A stretch of 64,000 bases of DNA from Streptomyces inusitatus (GCF_014651115.1 NZ_BMWG01000007.1:186001-250000), one strand, 5' to 3'. Positions 47,697 through 57,867 are shown, counted from the first letter of the stretch. A program made the numbers and translations. The notes: generated by a model from the letters alone, not told the origin.

Positions 47697-48617
47697 TCAG
47701 CCGACCGGGCCCCGCACCCGAGTACCCCCGCCCTCCGGGGTGTTCCGGGCCCGCAGCAGCTCGAACACGCTGGAGAAGCTGTCCTGTCCGTGCCCGTCGG
47801 CCGACCGCCGGTCCAGCAGGGCCTTGAGGGGATCGTGTACGTCGGTGGCGACGCCGCCCGCGGCGCTGAGCCGGATGAGGTTGTCGACCGCGACCCGGTT
47901 CAGATCGACGGTGGAGACGCCCTCCGCGTACGCCCCCGACCCCGCCTCCCGTGCCAGCTCGGGAAGGAAGGCGGCCATGCCGTTGAGCCATCGGGCCGCG
48001 AGCGGGGCGAGGACCTCGGGCGGGGTGCCCACCGAGTCGAGCAGCGCGGCGGAGTGCAGGAATCCGGCGAGGGCGGCGTAGCCGGTGCCCAGCACGGCGA
48101 GGTCGTGGATCTCCGCCGCGCCGGGGTCGGCGCCGAAGTAGTGCGCGGGCGACATCACCTCCAGCTCGGCACGGAAGGAGGTGAAGGCCTCCTGGGAGCC
48201 GCTGTAGAGGAAGAAGCCGTCAGGGGTCGCGACCGTCTGGGGAAGGGCCATCATGGCCCCGTCGAGATAGTCGGCGTCGTGCTCCGCGACCCAGGCGGCG
48301 ATCTCCCGGGCCTCGTCGGGGGTGCTGTTCGCCAGGTTGACCACGGTTTTGCCGGGCAGCGCGGCGGCGGCCGGGCCCAGCGCCTGCCGTACCGCTTCGG
48401 GGCCGAGGAGGGGCACGACCACCAGCGGGGCGGCCGCCACGGCCCCGGCGGCGGTGGCCGCGCGCAGAGCGCCCCGCGCCACCAGGGGGTCCGCCTTCGC
48501 GGCGGTACGGTTCCACACGGTCACCCGGTGACCGGCGTCGAGGAACGCGCCCGCGATCGCCGCGCCCATCCGGCCGAGCCCGAGGACCGTCACGGGCTGC
48601 TTCGTACGCTCAGACAT
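47697..48617 (-). CDS. NAD(P)-dependent imine-reductase-like dehydrogenase, copy 2
   Basis: A 306-residue beta-hydroxyacid dehydrogenase/imine reductase-type enzyme. It has a Rossmann start (TVLGLGRMGAAIAGAFLDAG, then HRVTVWNRTAAKADPL) and VVNLANSTPDEAREIAAW. The all-helical C-terminal dimerisation domain includes EIHDLAVLGTGYAAL. IREDs reduce cyclic imines with NADPH, but the proton-donor position is uncertain here. The ATG at 48617 overlaps the upstream stop by 8 bp, so it is cotranscribed with the paralogue at 48610-49518. The pair is divergent from the SARP regulator. Confidence 0.82.
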   Translation of the reverse strand: MSERTKQPVTVLGLGRMGAAIAGAFLDAGHRVTVWNRTAAKADPLVARGALRAATAAGAVAAAPLVVVPLLGPEAVRQALGPAAAALPGKTVVNLANSTPDEAREIAAWVAEHDADYLDGAMMALPQTVATPDGFFLYSGSQEAFTSFRAELEVMSPAHYFGADPGAAEIHDLAVLGTGYAALAGFLHSAALLDSVGTPPEVLAPLAARWLNGMAAFLPELAREAGSGAYAEGVSTVDLNRVAVDNLIRLSAAGGVATDVHDPLKALLDRRSADGHGQDSFSSVFELLRARNTPEGGGTRVRGPVG

Positions 48618-49518
48618 TCCGCTCGCCCTTCGCGATGGTCGCGACGACGCTCGCGACACCGCTCGTGCCGTGGCCGTCCGCCGCCGCCCGCTCCAGCAGG
48701 CTCTTGAACAGGTCCGGCACCTCGGTGCCGATGCCCCGGCTCCCGCTGGTGTGCTGAAGATGGTCCATCGCCGCCCGGTGCACCTCCACGGTGCCGTCGT
48801 CGTCCGGGAATACGCCGTCCTCGATCTGACGGGCGTGCTCCGTCATCAGCGAGGTGACGAAGGACATGTGCTCCCCCGCCACCGCCGTGAAGACGGTCGG
48901 GTCGACGCCCGCCGTGCCCACCAGCGCGACGGAGTGGTAGAAACCGGCGAGTGCGCCCCAGACCAGGCCGAACAGTGCGGTGTCGTACACCGGGGCCAGC
49001 GCCGGGTCGCCGCCGAGGTACACCGCGTTGCCCAGGCTCGCCAACTCCTCCCGGTGCGCGGCGAAGGCGTCCTCGGAGCCGCTGAAGACGAACAGCGCCT
49101 CGGGGCGGCCGACCAGCCGGGTGCCGCTCATGGCGGCCCCGTCGAGATAGCCGACGCCGTGCTCCGCCGCCCACCCGGCCACCCTGGCGGCGTCCTGGGG
49201 AGTGCCGGAGGTCAGATTCACCAGCGTCCGGCCGCGCAGCCGGTCCGCGACCGGGCCGAGCAGGCCCTCGACGGCCGGGTAGTCCGGCAGGCACACCACG
49301 ACCAGAGGGCTCGCGGCGACCGCCGCCGCCGGATCGGCCGCCGGGGCGGCTCCCTGCGCCGCCAGGGCGTCGGCCTTCGCGGCGGTACGGTTCCACACGG
49401 TCGTGGTGTGGCCCGCGCCGAGGAACGCCTGGGCGAGCCGGGTCCCCAACTGGCCCAGGCCGATCACCGACACCGCCGACTGCTCGTGGTTCTCGTTCAC
49501 GTTCTCGTTCACGGTCAC
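48610..49518 (-). CDS. NAD(P)-dependent imine-reductase-like dehydrogenase, copy 1
   Basis: A 302-residue paralogue of the next gene with the same Rossmann signature (SVIGLGQLGTRLAQAFLGAG, VWNRTAAKADAL). TLVNLTSGTPQDAARVAGWAAEHG and LFGLVWGALAGFYHSVALVG follow. The two share a 30-bp identical stretch at the VWNRTAAKAD codons. The N-terminus carries a tandem 12-bp repeat coding for VNENVNEN. GTG 49518 has GGAG at 7 bases. It is divergent from the SARP gene by 113 bp, which suggests control by that regulator. Confidence 0.85.
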   Translation of the reverse strand: MTVNENVNENHEQSAVSVIGLGQLGTRLAQAFLGAGHTTTVWNRTAAKADALAAQGAAPAADPAAAVAASPLVVVCLPDYPAVEGLLGPVADRLRGRTLVNLTSGTPQDAARVAGWAAEHGVGYLDGAAMSGTRLVGRPEALFVFSGSEDAFAAHREELASLGNAVYLGGDPALAPVYDTALFGLVWGALAGFYHSVALVGTAGVDPTVFTAVAGEHMSFVTSLMTEHARQIEDGVFPDDDGTVEVHRAAMDHLQHTSGSRGIGTEVPDLFKSLLERAAADGHGTSGVASVVATIAKGERNV

Positions 49519-49631
49519 TCCTCGACTCCTTCGCTTCTGAGCCGTTCTCTTCGGCCGGGTCCCACCTTCCCCGTCCGCGCTGTCGGGCCCCTGTCGGACC
49601 GCTGTCGGCCCCGCACGGCTACCGTGCGGTC

Positions 49632-52600
49632 ATGTACTTCTCCGTGCTGGGCCCCCTCACCGTCTCCACGGCGACCGGCGAACGGGTCGACGTCCCCGAG
49701 GCGAAAGTCCGCGCGCTGCTGGCCGCCCTCCTCGTTCACGAGGGACGTACGGTCTCGTCCGACCAACTGGTGGACCAGCTGTGGGGCGAGCACGCGCCCC
49801 GGAACCCGGCCGGGGCCCTCCAGACGAAGATCTCCCGGCTGCGCGCCGCGCTGGCACGGGCCGGGACGGGGGCCGGAGCGCTGGTGGAGTCGAGGGCTCC
49901 GGGATATCTGCTGCGGACCGCGCCCGAGCGGGTGGACTCCCGCCGGTTCGCCGCCCTGACCGCCGAGGCGTACGACACCGGATCCCCGCGCGCCAGGGCG
50001 GATCTGCTGACGGACGCCCTGGCGCTGTGGAAGGGGGACGCCTTCGCCGGTCTGCGAGAGGTCGAAGTCCTCCGCACGGCGGCCGAGGTGCTTGAGGAGC
50101 AGCGGCTGACCGCGCTGGAGGCACTCGCCGAAGCCCGGCTGGAACTGGGCGAACACCACGCGCTCACCGGGGAGCTGGGCGAGCTGGCGGACCGTCACCC
50201 GCTGCGGGAGCGGCTGCGCGCCGTCCACATCCGGGCGCTGTACCGGGCCGGCCGGCAGTCCGAGGCGCTGGCCGCCTACACCGGGCTGCGGAAACTGCTC
50301 GCCGACGAGCTGGGGGTGGACCCCGGCCCGGAGCTGGCCGCGCTCCACCGGTCGATCCTCCGGCACGACGACGAGACGCCCGAGCGGGCCCCGGCCGCCC
50401 GCGAACGCGGTGACAGCGCCCTGCCGGCCCCGCTCACCGGGCTCATCGGCAGGGCGGAAGCGGTGTCCGCCGTGACCGGACTGCTCACCGCGCACCGGCT
50501 GGTGACGCTCACCGGTCCCGGAGGCGTCGGCAAGACCCGGCTGGCCGAGGAGGTCGCCCGCCGGGTGGCCGCCGACCGCCCCGACGGCGTCCGGACCGTC
50601 GGCCTCGCCGGATCCATGGACGTCGCCGAGCAACTGAGCGCCGCCCTGGGCATCCGCGAGGAGGGCGCGGCGGGCATCGAGGACGCGCTGCGCTCCCGGC
50701 GGCTCCTGCTGCTGCTGGACAACTGCGAACATGTCATCGACTCGGCCGCCGACGTCATCCGCCGGATCCTGGCCGCCGCTCCCGGGCTGAGCGTCCTGGC
50801 CACCAGCAGGGAGCCGATCGGGCTGGCCGGGGAGACGGTCTGGACGGTGCCGCCCCTGCCACAGGCCGACGCCGAGCGGCTGTTCGCCCAGCGCGCCGCT
50901 GCCGCCGCCCCCGGATTCACGGTGACCGCGCGGAACGCGGAGGCCGTCGCGGAGATCTGCCGCCGCCTCGACCGGATACCCCTCGCCCTGGAACTCGCCG
51001 CCACCCGGGTCCGCGCGCTCGGCGTCCACCAGCTCTCCGCCCGGCTGGACGACCGGTTCCGGCTGCTGGCGGGCGGCCGCCGGGGCGTGCCCGCCCGCCA
51101 GCGGACCCTGCGCGCGATGATCGACTGGAGCTGGGAACTCCTCGGCGAGGACGAACGGACGGTTCTGCGACGGCTGTCCGTCTTCGCCGACGGCTGCGCC
51201 CTCGAAGCGGCCGAGGCGGTCTGCGGCGGCGAAGACGGCGAAGACGGTGACGGTGGTGACGGTGGTGACGGTGGCGACCAGGACGTTCTGACCCCGCTGA
51301 TCCGGCTGGTGGACCGCTCACTCGTCACGGTGGCCGACGGCCCCCGTTACCGGCTGCCGGAGTCCGTGGCCGCGTACGCCCTGGAACGCCTCGCGGAGGC
51401 GGGCGAGTCCGAGACCGTCGGCCGGCGCCACCACGCCCACTACGCCCGGCTGATGGAGCGGGCCGGGGCCCGGCTCCACGGCCCCGAACAGCTGGGCCTG
51501 CTGACCCGTCTCGACCAGGAGAGCGCCAATCTGCGCACGGCGCTGGAGTGGGCCGTACGGAGGAAGGACACGGCCGGGGCGGCCCGCATGGCGCTCGCCT
51601 CGACCTGGTACTGGTTTCTGCGCGGCCGTCTCAGCGAGGCCCGGCGCTCGCTCGGCGACACTCTGCGCGTCATCGGGGAGACGGGGGACGCGGGGGAGAG
51701 CGGGGAGGCGCGGAGTCTCGCCCTGTGGCACGAGGGCTTCGCCCTGCTGGCCGGGGATGCCCGGAAGGCTCCGGTACCCGGGGCCGGGGAAGCGGAGGAG
51801 CGCGCCGACGACCCGGACCCGAAGGCCGGCACGGCGCGGGCGCTCTGGTTCCTCGGCGACGCCGCGCTCAGGGCGGGGGAGGACCTGGCCCGCAGCGAGA
51901 CCCTCGTGGACCGGGCCCTGACCGGCTTCCGCACGAACGGCGACCGCTGGGGAACCGCCGCCGCGCTGAGCACCCGGGCCACCCAGTCGCTGCTGCGGGG
52001 CGACCTCGCCGCCGTGCGGAGCGACGCGACGGACGCCCAGGCGCTCTTCGAGGAGCTGGGCGACCCCTGGGGGCAGCTCCAGACCGCCTATCCGCTGGCG
52101 GCACTCGCCACCATCAACGGCGACTACCCCCACGCCGAGCGACTGCACGAACAGGGTCTCCGACTCGCCGAAGAGCTGGGATTCCGGGCGGACGCCGCCG
52201 ACCGGCTCACCGGACTCGGCCGCGTCGCCCTGCTGACCGGCGACTTCGCCCGCGCCGCCGAACTCCACCGCGACGCCATGGCCCGCGCCGCCGAGCACGG
52301 TTACGCGGCCGGGGAGATCCACGCCGAGATCGGCCTCGCCCTCGGGGCCCGCCGCGCCGGCGATCTCGACCTCGCCGAGAAGCATCTCCGCAAGACCCTC
52401 GCCTGGCACCGCGAAGTCGACTTCGGCCCCGGCCCCGCGCTCCTCCTCGCCGAACTCGGCTTCCTCGCCGAACAGCGCGGCGACGCCACCGAGGCCCTCA
52501 CCCTGCACCGCCGGGGCCTCACCGTCGCCCGCGCCGGCGGCGACCCCCGGGCCGTCGCCCTCGCCCACGAAGGCCTCGCCGGAGCCCACTCCCTCGCCAA

Positions 52601-52817
52601 CCACCCCACGCGCGCCGCCCGCCTCCTCGGCATGGCCTCCCGCGCCCGCGCCGCCTCCGGAGCCCCCCTGCCCCCGGCCGAGCGAGCCGATGTGGACCGC
52701 GTCACCGCCCGTGTCCTCGCGGCCCTGGGCAGAGAGGCGTTCACCGCCGAATTCTCGACACCCGACGCCCCGGAAGACGTCTGGGCGGACGGACAGGGCT
52801 TCGAAAGCGTGACCTAG
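49632..52817 (+). CDS. AfsR/SARP-type regulator (BTAD, NB-ARC and TPR-like domains)
   Basis: A 1061-residue regulator. Residues 1-90 are an OmpR-like winged helix (FSVLGPLTVSTATGERVDVP, then VRALLAALLVHEGRTVS). The BTAD domain spans about 95-245. An NB-ARC-type ATPase follows, with GPGGVGKT at about 295-302, LLLLDNCEHV (Walker B) and RIPLALELAATRVRALG. From about 590 the C-terminal half is TPR-like helical repeats. The order is that of AfsR-type SARPs controlling secondary metabolism. A run of Asp/Gly repeats (DGEDGDGGDGGDGGDQD) interrupts the helical region near residue 540. ATG 49632 is immediately upstream of MYFSVLGPL. Its stop overlaps that of the next gene in CTAG. Confidence 0.9.
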   Translation: MYFSVLGPLTVSTATGERVDVPEAKVRALLAALLVHEGRTVSSDQLVDQLWGEHAPRNPAGALQTKISRLRAALARAGTGAGALVESRAPGYLLRTAPERVDSRRFAALTAEAYDTGSPRARADLLTDALALWKGDAFAGLREVEVLRTAAEVLEEQRLTALEALAEARLELGEHHALTGELGELADRHPLRERLRAVHIRALYRAGRQSEALAAYTGLRKLLADELGVDPGPELAALHRSILRHDDETPERAPAARERGDSALPAPLTGLIGRAEAVSAVTGLLTAHRLVTLTGPGGVGKTRLAEEVARRVAADRPDGVRTVGLAGSMDVAEQLSAALGIREEGAAGIEDALRSRRLLLLLDNCEHVIDSAADVIRRILAAAPGLSVLATSREPIGLAGETVWTVPPLPQADAERLFAQRAAAAAPGFTVTARNAEAVAEICRRLDRIPLALELAATRVRALGVHQLSARLDDRFRLLAGGRRGVPARQRTLRAMIDWSWELLGEDERTVLRRLSVFADGCALEAAEAVCGGEDGEDGDGGDGGDGGDQDVLTPLIRLVDRSLVTVADGPRYRLPESVAAYALERLAEAGESETVGRRHHAHYARLMERAGARLHGPEQLGLLTRLDQESANLRTALEWAVRRKDTAGAARMALASTWYWFLRGRLSEARRSLGDTLRVIGETGDAGESGEARSLALWHEGFALLAGDARKAPVPGAGEAEERADDPDPKAGTARALWFLGDAALRAGEDLARSETLVDRALTGFRTNGDRWGTAAALSTRATQSLLRGDLAAVRSDATDAQALFEELGDPWGQLQTAYPLAALATINGDYPHAERLHEQGLRLAEELGFRADAADRLTGLGRVALLTGDFARAAELHRDAMARAAEHGYAAGEIHAEIGLALGARRAGDLDLAEKHLRKTLAWHREVDFGPGPALLLAELGFLAEQRGDATEALTLHRRGLTVARAGGDPRAVALAHEGLAGAHSLANHPTRAARLLGMASRARAASGAPLPPAERADVDRVTARVLAALGREAFTAEFSTPDAPEDVWADGQGFESVT

Positions 52818-53113
52818 GCGGGCGGCGACTGGCGGTAGGCGGCGAGCGCCGGGGCGGTGCGCGTCGTGAAGAATTCGGTGATCCGGTACGCGCACACCCC
52901 GCCCACGGTGAAGGGATCGGCCGCCGCGATCTCCTCGATCCGCGCGCGGTCGTCGCCGACGGCCAGGATCACCCCGCCGTCACGGGGGTTCTTGCGCCCC
53001 GAGGCGATGAACACACCCTCCTCGTAGAGCGCGTCCAGCCAGGCGAGATGCGCCTCCATCAGCGCGTCGGCGCGCTCGACGGGGGCGGTGTACGTCAACT
53101 CCAGTACGAACAT
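52814..53113 (-). CDS. YciI-family protein
   Basis: A 99-residue YciI-like protein of the dimeric alpha-beta barrel fold. The start MFVLELTYTAPVERADALMEAHLAWL carries the usual His, followed by GVFIASGRKNPRDGGVILA and DPFTVGGVCAYRITEF. The role is uncertain; some act in degradation of chlorinated or hydroxy compounds. The stop shares the CTAG tetranucleotide with the SARP gene on the other strand. Confidence 0.88.
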   Translation of the reverse strand: MFVLELTYTAPVERADALMEAHLAWLDALYEEGVFIASGRKNPRDGGVILAVGDDRARIEEIAAADPFTVGGVCAYRITEFFTTRTAPALAAYRQSPPA

Positions 53114-53212
53114 GACCGCCAGGCTACGCCACCTCGGGCGAGGCCCCGGGGGGCCCGGACGGACGGCACCGAGGCGGCGCGCGAGGCGCGGCGCGCATAG
53201 TGTGGGGGCACC

Positions 53213-53905
53213 ATGACGATCATCGACATACCCGAGGGCTGGCCCGCCGACGAGGCCCGCGCGCTGGCAGTGCAGGACGAACTCCGCGCCCGGGTGGTCC
53301 TGGACGAGACCGGGCCGGAGCCCGGCACCGGCACGGTGGCCGGGGTGGATGTGGCGTACGACGACGTCCGGGGTGTCGTCGCGGCCGCCGCCGTGGTCGT
53401 CGACGCCCGGACGCTCACCGTCGTGGAGGAGTCCACCGCCGTCGGCAAGGTCGCCTTCCCGTACGTCCCCGGGCTGCTCGCCTTCCGCGAACTGCCGGCG
53501 GTGCTCGCCGCGCTGCGGTCCCTGACCCGTGCCCCCGGGCTGGTGGTCTGCGACGGCTACGGCCGGGCGCACCCGCGCCGCTTCGGACTCGCGAGCCATC
53601 TCGGCGTACTCACCGGACTCCCGTCCATCGGCGTCGCCAAGAACCCCTTCGTCTTCGGTCACGGCGAACTCGGCCCGCACCGGGGCGACACCGCGCCCCT
53701 CCGCGCCGACGACGGGGAGGAGGTCGGCCGGGCGCTGCGCACCCAGCCGGGCGTCAAGCCGGTCTATGTCTCGGCCGGCCATCGGACCGCCCTCGACACC
53801 GCCTGCGCGCACACCCTCCTCCTCGCCCCCCGCTACCGGCTCCCGGAGACCACCCGCCGGGCGGACCGGCTCTGCCGCGAGGCCCTGGCGGCGGCCGTCC
53901 TCTGA
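53213..53905 (+). CDS. nfi: Endonuclease V
   Basis: A 230-residue endonuclease V, which nicks DNA 3' to deaminated adenine (inosine) in repair. Family residues are the metal Asp in VAGVDVAYDD, the YVPGLLAFRELPAVLAAL segment, VVCDGYGRAHPRRFGLASHLGV with the second Asp, IGVAKNPFV and VYVSAGHRTALDTA. The start ATG is 53213. It is monocistronic between a YciI gene and a saccharopine-dehydrogenase-like gene. Confidence 0.93.
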   Translation: MTIIDIPEGWPADEARALAVQDELRARVVLDETGPEPGTGTVAGVDVAYDDVRGVVAAAAVVVDARTLTVVEESTAVGKVAFPYVPGLLAFRELPAVLAALRSLTRAPGLVVCDGYGRAHPRRFGLASHLGVLTGLPSIGVAKNPFVFGHGELGPHRGDTAPLRADDGEEVGRALRTQPGVKPVYVSAGHRTALDTACAHTLLLAPRYRLPETTRRADRLCREALAAAVL

Positions 53906-53917
53906 GGGGCGGCGGCG

Positions 53918-55117
53918 TCAGCGCCGGGCCGCCACCCGGAAGCGGATCCCCGCCGCCTGGAGGCGGTTCAGCAGTGCGTCGCCCATCGCGGCGGCGGAGG
54001 TGACCTGCCCGGAGGTCTTCGGCAGCTCGTCGAAGGCCAGGCACAGCGCGGACTCGGCGAAGATCTTCGCCGTCTCGTCGTACCCCGGATCCCCGCCCGA
54101 CACCTCCGTGCACACCGTCCGGCCGCCGCCCTCGCCCACGAACCGCACCGAGAACCAGCTCCGCGCCCGGCGCTCCTCGTCGGGGCCCTCGCCCGGCTTG
54201 AGCCGGTCCGAGAACCAGCGCCGGGCGACGGGAAGCTGAGCCAGGCCCAGCATCGCGCCCACCGCCGCGACCCCGCCCACCGCCATCGGGAGCGTCTTGA
54301 CCGCCGCGTAGTGCCGGTAGCGGAAGTCCGGGCCGTACCGTTCGAGCGCCCGCGCCGAGCGGGTGATGATCTGCCCGTCGAGCAGCGGCAGCGGCAGCGC
54401 CCAGGCGTCGGCCTCCCGGCTGTAGCGGGGCCCGCCGATCGGCGACCGGGCCCGCCGCCCCACCAGCCGGGGCTCGTGCAGCCGCCGCTGCCGCCCCGCC
54501 CGCAACGACTGCCTGCCCCGGCTCATCACATTGAGCGCGGAGGCGAACGTCCCGCCCGAGAAGGTCCCGTTGGAGCTGACGAAGCCGTCGACGCGCAGCG
54601 GCACGCCCTCGGGCAGCTGCGACACGGTGAAGTACACGCCCAGATCGCCGGGCACGGTGTCAAAGCCGCAGGCGTGCACCAGCCGCGCCCCCGTCTCGCG
54701 GGCGCGCGCCTCGTGGTGCACATACATCAGATCCACGAACTCGGGCTCACCGGTCAGATCGAGATAGTCGGTGCCCGCCTCCGCGCACGCGGCGACCAGC
54801 GGTTCGCCGTACCAGAGATAGGGGCCGACCGTCGTCGCCACCACCTCGGCGGAGCCGGCGAGCCGCCGCAGCGCCTCCGGGTCGTCGGCGTCCGCCTCGA
54901 TCAGCGGCAGCTCCGCGCAGCCGGGGTAATCGGCGGCGAGAAGGCCGCGCAGCCGTTCCAGCTTCGCCCTGCTGCGGCCCGCGACGGCCCAGCGGCACCC
55001 GGCGGGCGCGTGCGCCGCGAGATACCGCGCGGTGAGCACGCCGACGAACCCTGTGGCCCCGTAGAGCACGATGTCGTAGGGACGCCTCGCGCGACCGGTT
55101 CCGTCCTGCCTGTTCAC
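53918..55117 (-). CDS. Saccharopine-dehydrogenase-like / trans-acting enoyl reductase family protein
   Basis: A 399-residue protein with an N-terminal Rossmann fold (DIVLYGATGFVGVLTARYLA) and WAVAGRSRAKLERL, then a TTVGPYLWYGEPLVAACAEAGTDYLDLTGEP segment diagnostic of the saccharopine-dehydrogenase/enoyl-reductase group. A long middle part and GGDPGYDETAKIFAE complete it. Mycobacterial members act as trans enoyl reductases in lipid synthesis. In streptomycetes the substrate is unknown. Convergent with nfi. Confidence 0.85.
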   Translation of the reverse strand: MNRQDGTGRARRPYDIVLYGATGFVGVLTARYLAAHAPAGCRWAVAGRSRAKLERLRGLLAADYPGCAELPLIEADADDPEALRRLAGSAEVVATTVGPYLWYGEPLVAACAEAGTDYLDLTGEPEFVDLMYVHHEARARETGARLVHACGFDTVPGDLGVYFTVSQLPEGVPLRVDGFVSSNGTFSGGTFASALNVMSRGRQSLRAGRQRRLHEPRLVGRRARSPIGGPRYSREADAWALPLPLLDGQIITRSARALERYGPDFRYRHYAAVKTLPMAVGGVAAVGAMLGLAQLPVARRWFSDRLKPGEGPDEERRARSWFSVRFVGEGGGRTVCTEVSGGDPGYDETAKIFAESALCLAFDELPKTSGQVTSAAAMGDALLNRLQAAGIRFRVAARR

Positions 55118-55314
55118 TGGCTCCTCCGGCGTTCCGTTTTTCGCGCGCTGTGGTCAGTGGCTGAGGCTAGCGCGCGGGAGCACCCGCGAAGAAGACGCGA
55201 ATCGGGCCGAGGGCCCTGGTGACTTTCCCGCCGCGACCCGCCGCGAACGCGCCGTAACCCGCCGCGAACCGGTCCCGTCGGGGGTGAATCAGGGGCCCCG
55301 CCCGGGCCCGCCCC

Positions 55315-55343
55315 TTGTATGTACTGAAACGTGTTCTTACCAT
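55315..55343 (+). promoter_or_regulatory. Promoter of the beta-oxidation operon with palindrome in the spacer
   Basis: TTGTAT at 55315-55320, a 17-base spacer, then TACCAT at 55338-55343. The spacer holds GAAACGTGTTC (55326-55336), a palindrome with one mismatch and an ACGT centre. A TetR-type fatty-acid or acyl-CoA repressor could bind there. Confidence 0.55.
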
Positions 55344-55387
55344 CGCTGGTGTTACATCAGTTGTGTCATATCCAAGCTGGGGGCTCG

Positions 55388-56530
55388 ATGAGCACGACCG
55401 CGACCACGACGGAACCGACGGGGAACGGCCCGCTCGCCGGGGTCCGCGTCGTGGAGCTGGCGGGCATCGGACCCGGTCCGTTCGCCGCGATGCTCCTCGC
55501 CGACCTCGGGGCCGATGTCGTCCGTGTGGACCGGCCCGGCGGCGCGGGGCTCGCCATCGACCCGGCGCGGGATCTCACCAACCGCAACAAGCGCTCCGTG
55601 CTGATCGACCTCAAGACCGACGACGGCCCCGCCCAGGTGCTCGACCTCGTCGAGCGCGCCGACATCCTGATCGAGGGCTACCGGCCCGGCGTCGCCGAAC
55701 GCCTCGGCGTGGGCCCGGAGGCCTGTCTCGCCCGCAACCCCCGGCTGGTGTACGGGAGGATGACCGGCTGGGGCCAGGACGGGCCGCTCGCCGACCGGGC
55801 GGGCCACGACATCGCGTACATCGCGGTCACCGGCGCCCTCGGCATGATCGGCCGGCCCGACGAGCCGCCGGTCGTCCCCGCCAATCTCGTCGGCGACTAC
55901 GCGGGCGGCTCGCTCTATCTCGTCATCGGCGTCCTCGCGGCCCTCCAGCACGCCCGGGCCGAAGGCGGCGCGGGCCAGGTCGTGGACGCCGCCATCGTGG
56001 ACGGGACGGCCCATCTCACCACCATGATCCACGCGATGATGGCGGCGGGCGGCTGGCAGGACCGGCGCGGGGCCAACCTCCTCGACGGCGGCTGCCCCTT
56101 CTACGGCTGCTACGAGACCGCCGACGGCGGATACATGGCGGTCGGGGCGCTGGAGAAGCGGTTCTACGACGAGTTCGTCAGCCTCCTCGGCATCGCCGAC
56201 GACGCCCCGGCCCGCAAGGACTTCTCCCGCTGGGACGAGCTGCGCACGGTCGTCGCCGCCGCCTTCAAGACCCGTACCCGCGCGCAGTGGGCGGCCGTCT
56301 TCGACCGGACGGACGCCTGTGTGGCCCCCGTGCTGTCGCTCGCCGAGGCCCCCCGGCATCCGCATCTCGCCGCCCGGGGCACCTTCGTGCACCACGGCGG
56401 GGTGACCCAGCCCGCCCCCGCGCCCCGCTTCTCGGCGACGCCCGGCGCTGTCCGCACCGGCCCCGCGCTGCCCGGCGCGGACAGCGCCGAAGTCGCCCGC
56501 GACTGGGGCCTGCCCTCGCGCACCGGGTGA
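55388..56530 (+). CDS. CoA transferase (CaiB/BaiF family), possibly alpha-methylacyl-CoA racemase
   Basis: A 380-residue class III CoA-transferase-fold protein. [29 protein letters not shown] is the classic start. [41 protein letters not shown] (with His and Asp of the racemase subgroup) and a final [11 protein letters not shown] complete it. The His-Asp arrangement in GHDI favours alpha-methylacyl-CoA racemase, used in branched-chain fatty acid oxidation. First gene of a three-gene run, with thiolase following after 62 bp. ATG 55388 follows the promoter at 55315. Confidence 0.9.
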   Translation: MSTTATTTEPTGNGPLAGVRVVELAGIGPGPFAAMLLADLGADVVRVDRPGGAGLAIDPARDLTNRNKRSVLIDLKTDDGPAQVLDLVERADILIEGYRPGVAERLGVGPEACLARNPRLVYGRMTGWGQDGPLADRAGHDIAYIAVTGALGMIGRPDEPPVVPANLVGDYAGGSLYLVIGVLAALQHARAEGGAGQVVDAAIVDGTAHLTTMIHAMMAAGGWQDRRGANLLDGGCPFYGCYETADGGYMAVGALEKRFYDEFVSLLGIADDAPARKDFSRWDELRTVVAAAFKTRTRAQWAAVFDRTDACVAPVLSLAEAPRHPHLAARGTFVHHGGVTQPAPAPRFSATPGAVRTGPALPGADSAEVARDWGLPSRTG

Positions 56531-56592
56531 CGGCCGCCCCCGTACCCCGTCCGACCCGGCCCCCGCCCCCGTACCCCCGAAAGGCTGTCGAC

Positions 56593-57810
56593 GTGAGCAC
56601 CGAAGCGTATGTGTACGACGCGATCCGCACCCCGCGCGGGCGCGGCAAGGCCAACGGCGCGCTGCACGGCACCAAGCCGATCGATCTCGTCGTCGGTCTG
56701 ATCCACGAGCTGAGGGACCGTTTCCCCGGGCTCGACCCGGCGGCCGTGGACGACATCGTGCTCGGTGTCGTGGGCCCGGTCGGCGACCAGGGCTCCGACA
56801 TCGCCCGGATCGCCGCCATCGCGGCGGGGCTCCCCGACACGGTGGCCGGGGTGCAGGAGAACCGCTTCTGCGCCTCGGGCCTCGAAGCCGTCAACATGGC
56901 GGCGATGAAGATCCGCTCGGGCTGGGAGGACCTGGTGCTCGCCGGCGGGGTGGAGTCGATGTCCCGGGTGCCGATGGCGTCCGACGGCGGCGCCTGGTTC
57001 GCCGATCCGATGACCAATCTCTCGGTCGGATTCGTCCCTCAGGGCATCGGGGCCGATCTCATCGCCACCATTGAGGGCTTCAGCCGCCGCGATGTCGACG
57101 AGTACGCCGCCCTCTCCCAGGAGCGCGCCGCCGAGGCGTGGAAGGACGGCCGCTTCGCCCGCTCGGTCGTCCCCGTCCGCGACCGGGCCGGGCTGACCGT
57201 CCTCGACCACGACGAACACCTGCGCCCCGGCACCACCGCCGACAGCCTCGCCGCCCTCAAACCGGCCTTCGCGACCATCGGCGACCTGGGCGGCTTCGAC
57301 GCCGTGGCGCTCCAGAAGTACCACTGGGTCGAGAAGATCGACCATGTCCACCACGCGGGCAACTCCTCCGGCATCGTGGACGGCGCGGCGCTCGTCGCCG
57401 TCGGCTCGAAGGAGACCGGCGAGCGGTACGGGCTCACCCCGCGCGCCCGGATCGTCTCCGCCGCCGTCTCCGGCTCCGAGCCGACCATCATGCTCACCGG
57501 CCCCGCCCCCGCCACCCGCAAGGCGCTGGCCAGGGCCGGGCTGACGATCGACGACATCGACCTCATCGAGATCAACGAGGCGTTCGCCGGGGTGGTGCTG
57601 CGCTTCGCCCGCGATCTCGGCGTCTCGCTGGACATCGTCAACGTCAACGGCGGCGCGATCGCCATGGGGCATCCGCTGGGGGCCACCGGGGCGATGATCC
57701 TCGGCACCCTCGTGGACGAACTGGAGCGCAGGGAGAAGCGGTACGGCCTCGCCACGCTCTGCGTCGGCGGGGGGATGGGGATCGCCACCGTGATCGAGCG
57801 CGTCGTCTAG
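56593..57810 (+). CDS. fadA: Acetyl-CoA C-acyltransferase (thiolase)
   Basis: A 405-residue thiolase that cleaves 3-ketoacyl-CoA. The nucleophile is Cys93 in [20 protein letters not shown] follows. The C-terminal active-site parts are [22 protein letters not shown] and CVGGGMG with the second catalytic Cys at about 390. The GTG 56593 has GAAAGG upstream. It sits between the racemase/transferase and FadB genes on the same strand and completes the fatty-acid beta-oxidation cycle together with FadB. Confidence 0.93.
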   Translation: MSTEAYVYDAIRTPRGRGKANGALHGTKPIDLVVGLIHELRDRFPGLDPAAVDDIVLGVVGPVGDQGSDIARIAAIAAGLPDTVAGVQENRFCASGLEAVNMAAMKIRSGWEDLVLAGGVESMSRVPMASDGGAWFADPMTNLSVGFVPQGIGADLIATIEGFSRRDVDEYAALSQERAAEAWKDGRFARSVVPVRDRAGLTVLDHDEHLRPGTTADSLAALKPAFATIGDLGGFDAVALQKYHWVEKIDHVHHAGNSSGIVDGAALVAVGSKETGERYGLTPRARIVSAAVSGSEPTIMLTGPAPATRKALARAGLTIDDIDLIEINEAFAGVVLRFARDLGVSLDIVNVNGGAIAMGHPLGATGAMILGTLVDELERREKRYGLATLCVGGGMGIATVIERVV

Positions 57811-57867
57811 CCGCCGCCCGAGCCCTCAGCCCCTTCCGACCGGACGACCTCCTGGAGAGACCCCGCC

